NCBI GenBank assembly: GCA_016716905.1
Contig: JADJUS010000004.1
Coordinates: forward strand, 1,488,001 to 1,552,000
Length of the DNA: 64,000 nt
Origin: Acidobacteriota bacterium
Lineage (GTDB): Bacteria > Acidobacteriota > Vicinamibacteria > Vicinamibacterales > SCN-69-37
Reading direction: 5' to 3'
Notes under the pieces: model-generated
Seen by the model: the letters and a program-made list of their open reading frames with translations, nothing else
Told to the model about the DNA's origin: nothing
The model's database searches: none
Shown here: positions 41,992 to 50,032 of the stretch, in pieces
Numbering within the stretch: position 1 is the stretch's first letter
Layout of the letters: each line of letters opens with the position of its first letter
Translations under genes and position numbers: made by a program

Positions 41992-44027
41992 CGCCCACCC
42001 ACGATCATTCGCAGGTCCTGGGTTATGTTGCTACCGGGCGAGAGCGTGATGCGCGAAGCCTGGCTGATGAGCGTAAGGAGAAAGTCGGGGTCCAGGGAGC
42101 GCTGCCGGTCGGCGTCGGGTACGGCGGCAGCGTAGTACTCGCCCGGCGGTAGTGTTGGTGCTCGATACGATCCCGAAGCCGTGATGCTGGCCGTGCCGAA
42201 CCGCTGCGCGGTGATCCCATTGTCTTGCCACTGGGCGCGGTCGGTTGGAAAGAAGATCACAGCGCCGCCATCGGCAAGCGCCCCAGCGGCGCTTCTGATG
42301 AAGCCCGTGACAGACATCGTTTTGCTCGAGAGGCGGACGATGATGCCGGTGATGTCTTTGTCGCCGTCGACCACGAGCGGCGTGCTCAACAAGTCGCGAC
42401 CGCCGTATTCGATCGCCTCGACGACGTAGTTCGCAGCGAGAATATTGGCGCCGAACGTGTATCGGCCGGGCAGGACCGAATTGAAAGAGAAGGGCAGTGG
42501 CGCCGCCATCGGGTCCGGCAGGCGGCCCATTCCACCGATGGGTATCCCGAGAACGAGATTGCCGTCGGCTGGTTCGAGGCGAACGAGCGGGACATTCCGA
42601 ACGGCCTCTGGTGGCGACGGGCTTCCATCCCAGAGGAAGTGACCCGACACCACAACGCCCGCCACAAGAGGCACGGCCAGATCCAGAACGTCCCGGTCAC
42701 CGACGCTCACCAGCGCGCGGCCCAGAGCCCAGGTGCCACTGGTGGCGCGAGCGCTGTAGTTCAGCCCGTTCGCTCCTGGAACCGTTCCGCTACTCATGCT
42801 GCCGGAGAAGAAGTTGGCTCGCGCAGGAAGCAAACCGCGTGACGCATTGTTCGAGGAGGCGTAGCCACCCTGCGTGTTCGCGGCGACAACCGTGTACTCC
42901 CCGACCGGGACGTTCAGAAAGGTAAATGCGCCCCCAGCATCGGTCATGGTCAAGGCGGCTTCCGCTCCGGTGCCCAGGTCTTCGGCGCCGACCGGCACCA
43001 GCCGCACAGGGAGTTTGGCTAGTGCTTCGCCGGTTCCGAGAACGCGCCCAGACACTCGGAACGACGGGACGAGCATCAATTGCACGTCGATATTCGTCCG
43101 CTGCTCGCCGAAGTCCACCGAGACCGGCGCTGCTTGGTCCATCGAGCGTGCGGACGGGTGATACATCATCGGGTAGGCCGTCGCGCTGGTTCCGGGCGGG
43201 GGCGTTGGGAAATAGCCCACGAGTACACCCAACCCATCGCTTCTGCCCGCTTCGGTCGAGCGCATCAGATTGAGTGGGGGAGTGGGCGTGCTGGAAGGGT
43301 TCGTGGCCGCCAGTCCGACGGCTGCCGTTCCGTCTGGAAGCGTGACCTGCACGTTTGGCACGTGAATGAGGTATCGGCCTGGGCGCAAGTTGCCGAGCCG
43401 ATACATACCGCGATCATCAGTCACGGCCGACGGCCCCGACGCGCGTCTGGTGCGGCCCGCGATGCGCGCATCGAGCAGGGCCTGAACCGGGACGCCGACC
43501 ACTGGTTCCCCTCGTTCGTCGCGCACCGTGCCGGTGATCGCAGCCGGCCGCTGCAGCGCGACGTCGACCTTGGCAAGCCACTGGCCATCGCGCAAGTCAA
43601 TGCGTGACGAGGTCATCGTGCCGGGCGCGCTCTTGAATGCGCCGTCAAAGTAGCCCTGACGTGCCGCGCTCACGCCGTACGCTTCGGACGCGGGCAACTT
43701 CGTGAAGAGGTAGCGGCCGCGCGAGTCAGTACGCTGCCGTGTTCGTGGCGGCGCGGCACCGCGCGCCGTGCCACCGCCAATGAGCTGCACGAGCGCCCCC
43801 TGAAGCGGCTGCCCCGTGGCCGCATCCGTGACCACGCCGCTGATGGCACCCGTGCCTGTCGTTGCCGGAGCCTCGGGCGTTGTAAACGACGTCGTCACAT
43901 CGCCGCCCCGGCCACCGCCCTGGCTGCTAGCGGACCCCACCTGGCGAGCTGCGCTCATTGGCGCGCCTGTCAGCGCGAAGGCGGCCACACCGACGACGAC
44001 GCATAACGGCAGGACACATCGCTGCAT
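41988..44027 (-). CDS. Large secreted protein with carboxypeptidase-regulatory-like domains
   Basis: A 679-residue exported protein, first of a two-gene operon. The ATG at 44027 has GAGG 6 bases upstream and opens the signal peptide (QRCVLPLCVVVGVAAFALTG, cleavage near SAARQ); a start seven codons earlier is less good. Domains begin with GAISGVVTDAATGQPLQGALVQL (about 65-90) and continue with DDRGMYRLGNLRPGRYLIHV-like repeats, DAGGAFTFLNVPVGEYTVVAA and GSYRAPTLPPGEYYAAAVPD, i.e. several beta-sandwich modules. It is a sister of the downstream gene (same domain type, similar size). The left heptamer array of the four-helix-bundle unit begins 50 bp upstream. Confidence 0.8.
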   Translation of the reverse strand: MQRCVLPLCVVVGVAAFALTGAPMSAARQVGSASSQGGGRGGDVTTSFTTPEAPATTGTGAISGVVTDAATGQPLQGALVQLIGGGTARGAAPPRTRQRTDSRGRYLFTKLPASEAYGVSAARQGYFDGAFKSAPGTMTSSRIDLRDGQWLAKVDVALQRPAAITGTVRDERGEPVVGVPVQALLDARIAGRTRRASGPSAVTDDRGMYRLGNLRPGRYLIHVPNVQVTLPDGTAAVGLAATNPSSTPTPPLNLMRSTEAGRSDGLGVLVGYFPTPPPGTSATAYPMMYHPSARSMDQAAPVSVDFGEQRTNIDVQLMLVPSFRVSGRVLGTGEALAKLPVRLVPVGAEDLGTGAEAALTMTDAGGAFTFLNVPVGEYTVVAANTQGGYASSNNASRGLLPARANFFSGSMSSGTVPGANGLNYSARATSGTWALGRALVSVGDRDVLDLAVPLVAGVVVSGHFLWDGSPSPPEAVRNVPLVRLEPADGNLVLGIPIGGMGRLPDPMAAPLPFSFNSVLPGRYTFGANILAANYVVEAIEYGGRDLLSTPLVVDGDKDITGIIVRLSSKTMSVTGFIRSAAGALADGGAVIFFPTDRAQWQDNGITAQRFGTASITASGSYRAPTLPPGEYYAAAVPDADRQRSLDPDFLLTLISQASRITLSPGSNITQDLRMIVGGR

Positions 44028-44076
44028 GGGACACCTCGATTCATTCACGGTGGGGAAACTCTACACCCGAAGGGCG

Positions 44077-44183
44077 GTGCTGGGTGTCGGGTGTTGCGTG
44101 CTGGCGTGCTGCTGTGCTTGGTGCTGGGGTGCTGGGTGCTCGGTGCTGCAGTGCGTGCTGCGTGCTGGGTGCTCGGTGCGGGT
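44077..44183. repeat. Heptamer array, left arm (GTGCTGG/GTGCTCG)
   Basis: About fifteen partly diverged units of a 7-bp repeat GTGCTSG lie between the start of the carboxypeptidase-regulatory gene and the end of the four-helix-bundle gene. They are in the opposite orientation to the array at 44711-44847. Confidence 0.85.
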
Positions 44184-44185
44184 GT

Positions 44186-44596
44186 TCACTTGCGTGGGGG
44201 CGTCACGGGCCGGGAGAGGTGCTCCTTTGGGGTGGGCGAGTGGTGCAAGTATCGGCGCAGAGCGTTCGCTGAGGCCATGGCCTTCCTGATGGCTTGATCG
44301 AGGTCTTCAAATTGCCGACGCTCAACGTAGTGCTTCGCGAGTGCCTCGTCGAGACTGTCGAGCAATTCACCGAGAGAGGCGCGGGCGATCGTGACGAATC
44401 GGGCGAAGTCGGGGTGGCGATATCGAGAGAACCCTTCGGCGAGGTTTCGACACGCGGACGCCGCAGCGCGATCTGCCTGGTCACAGAACCCGAAGTCCCG
44501 TTTCACTTCGGGCTGGGCGCACAACTCCACAACGCGACGGCGAATGGCATCGGCCTGCTGCCACGCGCGTAAGTCACGATGAGAACGGATGCCCAC
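44186..44596 (-). CDS. Four-helix-bundle protein (S23/Avd-like)
   Basis: A 136-residue protein of the four-helix-bundle family first seen in 23S rRNA intervening sequences and related to Avd of diversity-generating retroelements. It has HRDLRAWQQADAI, the core FCDQADRAAASACRNLAEGFSR (normally QIRRAAxSIPxNIAEG), FARFVTIARASLGELLDSLDEAL and a basic tail (KEHLSRPVTPPRK). Start codon is GTG at 44596. The gene stop lies directly next to the left heptamer array, and the promoter region holds a hairpin and the right array in opposite orientation. No reverse transcriptase or template repeat is near. The arrangement suggests an independent element; its cargo function is unknown. Confidence 0.85.
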   Translation of the reverse strand: MGIRSHRDLRAWQQADAIRRRVVELCAQPEVKRDFGFCDQADRAAASACRNLAEGFSRYRHPDFARFVTIARASLGELLDSLDEALAKHYVERRQFEDLDQAIRKAMASANALRRYLHHSPTPKEHLSRPVTPPRK

Positions 44597-44667
44597 AGCA
44601 GGTCTAGCTGCATGAACTGTTCCACGCGCAGACGAGCCTGGAATTGCGAACGGCTCGGTGAAGATGG

Positions 44668-44710
44668 CAGTTTCTGCGTACCAGCCGAACCAGCGATCTG
44701 GCAGAAACTG
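44668..44710. promoter_or_regulatory. Perfect 10-bp inverted repeat at inner edge of right array
   Basis: CAGTTTCTGC (44668-44677) and GCAGAAACTG (44701-44710) are exact inverted copies with a 23-base loop, and an inner CCAG/CTGG pair extends the stem. It lies upstream of the four-helix-bundle gene and touches the right heptamer array, so it may mark the element boundary or form a structured leader. Confidence 0.7.
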
Positions 44711-44847
44711 TCAGCACCGAGCACCGAGCACCGAGCACCGAGCACCGAGCACCGAGCACCGAGCACCGAGCACCCAGCACCGAGCACCCAGCACAGGAGC
44801 ACCAAGCACAGCAGCACCCAGCACCAAGCACATCAGCACCCAGCACA
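44711..44847. repeat. Heptamer array, right arm (CGAGCAC/CCAGCAC)
   Basis: Eight near-perfect CGAGCAC units are followed by about ten diverged units (CCAGCAC, CAAGCAC, AGCAGCAC). This is the reverse complement of the left arm unit. The array ends about 10 bp before the start codon of gamma-glutamyltransferase, so it occupies the place of that gene's leader. Confidence 0.9.
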
Positions 44848-44856
44848 GCGCGTAGA

Positions 44857-46722
44857 ATGTCCCGCATGCCCCGAACGTGTTCCCTGTTCGTGCTGAGCTT
44901 GGTGTTCGCATTGGCCCCGTCCCTGTCTGCGCAACGTCCGCCGGTGATGGGCCGGAACGCCGGCGTGTCGGCTGGGCATCCGCTGACGACCGCTGTGGCG
45001 ATCGAGATCCTGCAGAAGGGTGGCAACGCATTTGATGCGGGTGTGGCGGCGATGCTTGTGGGCGGCGTGGTGGAGCAGGACCTGTATGGGTTTGGTGGCG
45101 AGGGCCTCGTCCTTGTGTATCCGCAGAGCGAACGTGCGGTGACGTCGGTGGTGGGGCAGGGGTGGGCGGCGAGGGCCGCGACGATTGACTGGTTCACGTC
45201 GCGCAACAAGACGCTGGCTGGCGCGGGGCTGGATCCGGTGGTCGTGCCAGGCGCCCCGCATGCCGCACTGACAGTGCTTGAAAAGTGGGGCACGTTGTCG
45301 TTTGCACAGGTCTCTGCGCGCGCCATTGAGTACGCACGCGACGGCTTCCCGCTGCGTCCGCGCACCGCGTCCACCATTGCGCGCAACCAGGACTTCATCA
45401 AGGCGTGGCCCACCAATCAGAAGATGTGGCTCAAGGCTGACGGATCGCTATACGAAGCGGGCGACACGATCCGGATGCCCGACCTTGCCGCCACGCTCCA
45501 GAAGATGGTGGACGCCGAACGGGCGGCGGTGATTGGTGGACGCGCTGCGGGCATCGCGGCCGCGCGCGATCGGTTTTACAAAGGCGACATCGCGCGCGAG
45601 ATCGTCTCCTTCCTCAGGCAACACGGCTCGCCGTTCGACGAGGCGGACTTTGCGGAGTTCTACGCCCGCGTGGAGCCCGCCACCTCGGTGACATATCGCG
45701 GCTACCAGGTCTACAAACAGGGGTTCAACAGCCAAGGCCCCACGCTGCTTCAGGCGCTCAATATTCTCGAAACGTTCGACCTGCAGAAGATGGGGCACAA
45801 CTCGGCGGATTACCTGCACGTGGTGACCGAGGCGCTCAAGATGGGGTACGCCGATCGCGACAGTTACTACGCCGACCCCTCGTTTGTGGACGTGCCGGCC
45901 ACGGGGCTGCTTTCGAAGGCCTACGCGAAGCAGCGCGCATCGCAGATCGACATGGCGAAGGCCGAGGCCGCGCAGGTTGCCGGCGATCCGCTGCCGTTTG
46001 ATCCAGCCGTGAAGTCGTGGCCGTTCTGGAGGGCGACTGGCGGAACTGGCGGAACTGCCGGAACTGACGGAACTGGCTGGATCGAAGGTGGACGGCCGAT
46101 GCCTGGCGATGCCGATCCGTCGCTGAAAGACACCACGCACATCGCCATCATCGACAAAGACGGCAACGTATTCGATGCCACACCCTCGGGTGGCTGGATC
46201 ACCGGCGGTGTGATCGCGGGCAACACCGGCGTGGGGCTTTCCACGCGTGGCGAACAGTTCTGGTTGGACCCGACGAAGGCCGGGCAGATCCGGCCGCGGT
46301 CACGGCCGCGTTACACGCTGACGCCGAGCATCATCCTGCAGAACGGGGAACCCTTCCTCGCGCTGGGGACGCCTGGCGGCGACAACCAGGAGCAGACGAT
46401 CCTGCAGGCACTCTTGAACGTGCTCGAGTTTCGATCGGCCTGGTATCCCAACCTGCACGCGGCGTTTGAGCTGCCGCGCATCCAGACCTTCCACTTCCTG
46501 GGATCCTTCTGGCCGCACCGCATTGACGCCAACCGGCTCGATCTGGAAACGGGCATCCCGCAGGCCGTGCTCGATTCACTCAAAGCGCGCGGCCATGACG
46601 TCCGCTTCGTGCCGCCGTTCTCCATCAGTGGTTGCGCCACGGGCGTCATGATCGACCCTCGAACGGGGACGCGCATCGCAGGGGCCGACCCGCGACGCGA
46701 TTGTTACGCGAGCGCTTACTGA
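44857..46722 (+). CDS. ggt: Gamma-glutamyltransferase
   Basis: A 621-residue Ntn-hydrolase that moves the gamma-glutamyl group of glutathione or similar compounds in the periplasm. Signal peptide 1-25 (LSLVFALAPSLSAQ). The proenzyme cleaves itself before the catalytic Thr, here T426 in KDTTHIAIIDKDGN, and has the ATPSGGWITGG segment after it. Just before this site, at about residues 393-408, the protein has a Thr/Gly stretch (TGGTGGTAGT) coded by a 9-bp version of the GGAACTGGC repeat. Since alpha-subunit ends are flexible, activity may be kept. No ribosome binding site is visible ahead of the ATG because the heptamer array lies there. Confidence 0.92.
   Translation: MSRMPRTCSLFVLSLVFALAPSLSAQRPPVMGRNAGVSAGHPLTTAVAIEILQKGGNAFDAGVAAMLVGGVVEQDLYGFGGEGLVLVYPQSERAVTSVVGQGWAARAATIDWFTSRNKTLAGAGLDPVVVPGAPHAALTVLEKWGTLSFAQVSARAIEYARDGFPLRPRTASTIARNQDFIKAWPTNQKMWLKADGSLYEAGDTIRMPDLAATLQKMVDAERAAVIGGRAAGIAAARDRFYKGDIAREIVSFLRQHGSPFDEADFAEFYARVEPATSVTYRGYQVYKQGFNSQGPTLLQALNILETFDLQKMGHNSADYLHVVTEALKMGYADRDSYYADPSFVDVPATGLLSKAYAKQRASQIDMAKAEAAQVAGDPLPFDPAVKSWPFWRATGGTGGTAGTDGTGWIEGGRPMPGDADPSLKDTTHIAIIDKDGNVFDATPSGGWITGGVIAGNTGVGLSTRGEQFWLDPTKAGQIRPRSRPRYTLTPSIILQNGEPFLALGTPGGDNQEQTILQALLNVLEFRSAWYPNLHAAFELPRIQTFHFLGSFWPHRIDANRLDLETGIPQAVLDSLKARGHDVRFVPPFSISGCATGVMIDPRTGTRIAGADPRRDCYASAY
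46033..46080 (+). repeat. In-frame GGAACT repeat inside ggt
   Basis: Units GGCGGAACT, GGCGGAACT, GCCGGAACT, GACGGAACT have a 9-bp period that preserves the reading frame. They encode Gly/Thr-rich linker residues immediately before the autocleavage region of gamma-glutamyltransferase. The core GGAACT matches the octamer family seen between genes. Confidence 0.85.
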
Positions 46723-46742
46723 AGGAACTCTCCGAGGGAAGC

Positions 46743-47762
46743 CTAGTCGCCCGGCAGTTCGCGCTTGACCAACTCCGTCACCGTCCGTGCGTTGTGTTCA
46801 CGATCGCGGCCGAGGATGAGGCGGTAGACCTTGGACCGGGCGAACAGGCGGCGGGCGTTCCTCAGCCGTGACACGCCGACCCTCGCCTTGCCGGCGAGTT
46901 CAGACGGATTGGACCGGAGGACGAATTCAAGACCCTGGAACAGGCCGAGGCCGACGACGCAGTCGGCGACTATGGAACGGTAGCGCTCCTTTGTGCTCGC
47001 CAGTTCGATCCGGCACTCCCGCGCGAGGCTTCGGTAGCCGATGAACACGATGCCTGGTTCAGCCCTCGGCGCCACCCGGTGGGCGAAGTACGAATAGTTG
47101 GCCAGTGACTTCGGCCCAAACTCCATCCGGTTAATCGTTCGGAGATGTTCCGGAGGAATCGAGGCTTCGAAGCCCGGTAAAAAACCGAGTCTCAACGGGA
47201 ACGCACGCAGGGACCCATCCGTGTCGATAAACGGAGAGTCATCTGACAGGAAGTCGTAGCACGGGTCCTGCAGGAGTTCCGCCACGAGGGTGCTCTTGCC
47301 GCCGCCCATGGGCAGAATCGCCAGTACGCCCCGGCCGTGATAACTCAGCGCCATCGCATGGATGCGATGGAGGTGCCGGCCATCAAGGAATTCACCAATC
47401 CGCGAGAGCAGAAAGAGATACGACGCCTCATAGAGGACGTCGTGATTGCGCGAGTAGATTCGAAACGACGGCTTGGAGCGATCGTAGATGGCGAGGGAGT
47501 TCCCGCTGTAGTCGATGTAGGTGCGCGGCCCTTCCGAGAAGGCAATGTTTCGAGGCGTATAGACGGTGGCCGTACGGGGCGGGACCTCGTCATACGGCGG
47601 GTCCTGGGGGCTGAGCCGGAGTGTCAGTCCGCCGTCGCCGGTGTCGGGGCAGCGGAAGTGGGCGAAGTCGTTGTCCAGTCCCGCGATGGCCTCGGTCGCC
47701 GAATCTGCCTGGACGCTGAAGCGAAAGCCGTACACGTCATAATGTGTTGCCGCGGATGTCAC
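46743..47762 (-). CDS. HPr-kinase-like ATPase
   Basis: A protein of about 340 residues with an N-terminal region of unknown fold and a P-loop kinase domain of the HPr kinase/phosphorylase C-terminal type: Walker A PMGGGKST near residue 150 and FLSDDSPFI (Walker B-like) near 170. Free-standing HprK-like proteins are used in some modified-peptide clusters, such as the Paenibacillus lasso peptide paeninodin, to phosphorylate the product, and occur elsewhere without a known substrate. The start is uncertain: GTG at 47762 is used here, TTG at 47771 is possible. It is divergent from, and slightly overlaps, the glycosyltransferase gene, so the two share a control region. It converges with ggt. Confidence 0.75.
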   Translation of the reverse strand: MTSAATHYDVYGFRFSVQADSATEAIAGLDNDFAHFRCPDTGDGGLTLRLSPQDPPYDEVPPRTATVYTPRNIAFSEGPRTYIDYSGNSLAIYDRSKPSFRIYSRNHDVLYEASYLFLLSRIGEFLDGRHLHRIHAMALSYHGRGVLAILPMGGGKSTLVAELLQDPCYDFLSDDSPFIDTDGSLRAFPLRLGFLPGFEASIPPEHLRTINRMEFGPKSLANYSYFAHRVAPRAEPGIVFIGYRSLARECRIELASTKERYRSIVADCVVGLGLFQGLEFVLRSNPSELAGKARVGVSRLRNARRLFARSKVYRLILGRDREHNARTVTELVKRELPGD

Positions 47763-50032
47763 GCGCCACAAGTCTACACGGGGGTTGGGTTCTGGAAATC
47801 AGTCGGATAGTGCATGTGGTGTTCCCCTGGGTCAACGGCGGGGCGCTTGGCGAACGGCAGGATCTCTTTCTCCAAAGTGTTGACGGCGCGCGGCGCAGCC
47901 ATGTGGTCAACGTGGCCGTGGCCGACCAATGGGCGCGCACGGGGTGGGTGACCAGGCCGGTGCGGCGCACGGCGGCGCAGTTGGGCGATTCCCCATACAA
48001 GCCGTTCCTGCGCGACCTCCTCGACCAGGCGCTGGAACTGGCCGAGCCGGGCGATTGGCTTCTCTGCGGCAACGTGGACTGTTCTCTGTCGCCTGATTTC
48101 TACGACAACCTGGGCGCTCGTCCAGGAACTGTTGTGGAGTATCAGCGTCAGGACGTGTTGAACAATCCCGCCACGCTCGCCGAACTCTACTCGTTTCCTC
48201 GCACGCCCTTCCCGATCGGGATGGACGCCTATGCCATCCGGGCTTCGCTCTACGCCGAGATGCGGCCACATTTTCCGGACTTCGTTTTAGGAGAACCACA
48301 CTGGGACACGGCCCTCACCGGCCTGTTGCGCAACCTCCTGCCCATTGAACGAGACACGACGCGGCTCTTCCATCCGAAACATGTGCAGGCCTGGGACCTC
48401 GGCAATCTGACCCCGGCCGGCGCGCACAACAACAAGCTCTACGTGGACATCCTCACCTACGGCCTTGCCGAGGACCACATCATCCGGGAAGCCAGCGACC
48501 AGACCGACACCGCCGTGATTGTCGCGGTCTTCGGTGACAGTCCTCTGCGTGTGGAGGCGCACACCGAAGGCCTGCGGCGCCAGCGTCGGCAGGACCTGCT
48601 GGCTGATGTGTACCTGGTTGAGATCACGGACGGAGGCGCGTCGCGCTACCCAGCCGATGTGCTGGCAGGCGTGACCCATGTGCCCGTGCCCGGTGGTCCC
48701 GCGAACGCAGACTTGTTTCAGAAGGAGCCGATGTTCAATATCGGCTGGCGGGCCGCGCTGCAGCACCATCAGTACGACTACTTTCTCTTCATCGACGCGG
48801 ATGTCTACTGCGAGCGGCCCGACCTGTTCCGGCAGATTCGTCAACGGCTGCGCGACAATCCCGCGCGGGCGGTCCATGGATTCGAGGTGGTGGCCGACAC
48901 GGTTGATCCCGACTGGAAGTGGAGTTCCCTCGCCTCGTCATATCAGCTCGCCCGTCCAACGGATCTCAATTTGAACCCGGGCATCTGCTGGGGACTTCAT
49001 CGCGCGATGCTCGAAGCCGCGGATGGGTTTAATGCCTTTTCGTTCGGCGGCTGCGGCGACAGCATGTTCGTCTCCGAGTTCCTGAATCGCCCCGAGTTGT
49101 CCTATGACCCCTGGCTCTATCAGTTCAGGTTTTTCCAGGACATCTACCGGGACCTGCCGTTTCGCGCCGCATTCGACTTCGTGCCGTTCGACCTGAAGCA
49201 CTGTTATCACGGGCCGCTGGCGGATAGAAACTACGACGGAGTTCGCTACGCCGCTGATGGTCTTCCGCCAATCCACACGTGGCTGCACCTCGACGACTCG
49301 GGCCTGTTGGCCTGGACCGATCCGGATGGGCTGCCCCGACGGATTCTCCGTGACCGGAGCCGGATGCACACTCGAGAGAGTGTGGACGCCGTGTTCAGGG
49401 AGTTGGGTCTTGCGCGTGTGCCGCACCCAGGATTCGACGGGCGGTTCACGCCACGCGAGAAACCGGAGTTCCAGATGCCGGGGTGGACACGCCCTGCAAG
49501 TCTGAGCCGGCTTTCCACGGTTGAGCACGAAGAGGCCGGTGGACCGCGCCAACTCAACCTCTACAATCCCTCCCGCATCTTTCGCTCGTCGTTTCCGTTT
49601 TCCTGGTGTGGCAACGTTCGCAAAGATGCGTCCAATCACATCCCGTCTGAGGTGCGCGACGGACATCCGAGGCTGGTGCTGGACGGACTGCCAGGAGTCC
49701 CCTGGGTCACTGCGGTGCTGGCCATGGAGACCAACTGGCAGTGCGTGGACCTGAGCCCGTTCACGCAACTGCACTTCACGCTGCTGGTGACCGGCGAAGA
49801 GTTGCCGTACCTCACCGTGGGATTCGTCATGGCGGCGAAGGACGGCGTGGAAACCGACACTCCGGCCGTCCAGTTGCGCGAATTCGGCCTGACCCTGGGC
49901 GAGCGCCGCGACTACGTCATTCCGCTCTCCGCCTTCTGGGCCGATGGCATCGATCAAACCAGAATCCGCCTGGCGCGGTGGTCTGGCGGAGGCAGCTTCT
50001 CCATGGAGATCTCGCGGATCTACATCGATTGA
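47756..50032 (+). CDS. Large glycosyltransferase with C-terminal beta-sandwich domain
   Basis: A 758-residue protein. The second domain (about 250-540) is a GT-A-type glycosyltransferase with YDYFLFIDADVYC (the DxD metal motif), a SFGGCGDSMF pattern and an aromatic stretch. The first 240 residues look like a second, related but less clear GT-like unit (NVDCSLSPDFYDNL and VVEYQRQD). The end (about 600-758) is rich in strands (VTAVLAMETNW, LHFTLLVTGEELPYLTVGF) and resembles a carbohydrate-binding sandwich. No signal peptide or membrane helix is seen. The start at ATG 47756 is tentative; a GTG at 47810 is also possible. The 3' end overlaps the nucleotidyltransferase gene by 13 bp, tail to tail. 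Confidence 0.7.
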   Translation: MSRATSLHGGWVLEISRIVHVVFPWVNGGALGERQDLFLQSVDGARRSHVVNVAVADQWARTGWVTRPVRRTAAQLGDSPYKPFLRDLLDQALELAEPGDWLLCGNVDCSLSPDFYDNLGARPGTVVEYQRQDVLNNPATLAELYSFPRTPFPIGMDAYAIRASLYAEMRPHFPDFVLGEPHWDTALTGLLRNLLPIERDTTRLFHPKHVQAWDLGNLTPAGAHNNKLYVDILTYGLAEDHIIREASDQTDTAVIVAVFGDSPLRVEAHTEGLRRQRRQDLLADVYLVEITDGGASRYPADVLAGVTHVPVPGGPANADLFQKEPMFNIGWRAALQHHQYDYFLFIDADVYCERPDLFRQIRQRLRDNPARAVHGFEVVADTVDPDWKWSSLASSYQLARPTDLNLNPGICWGLHRAMLEAADGFNAFSFGGCGDSMFVSEFLNRPELSYDPWLYQFRFFQDIYRDLPFRAAFDFVPFDLKHCYHGPLADRNYDGVRYAADGLPPIHTWLHLDDSGLLAWTDPDGLPRRILRDRSRMHTRESVDAVFRELGLARVPHPGFDGRFTPREKPEFQMPGWTRPASLSRLSTVEHEEAGGPRQLNLYNPSRIFRSSFPFSWCGNVRKDASNHIPSEVRDGHPRLVLDGLPGVPWVTAVLAMETNWQCVDLSPFTQLHFTLLVTGEELPYLTVGFVMAAKDGVETDTPAVQLREFGLTLGERRDYVIPLSAFWADGIDQTRIRLARWSGGGSFSMEISRIYID

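Noticed and set aside
44186..44596. Accessory gene of a diversity-generating retroelement
   Set aside because: The four-helix-bundle protein is Avd-like, but no reverse transcriptase and no template/variable repeat pair with adenine changes is seen nearby.
44711..44847. CRISPR-like array
   Set aside because: Units are 7 bp and directly joined without unique spacers, and no cas genes are in the window.
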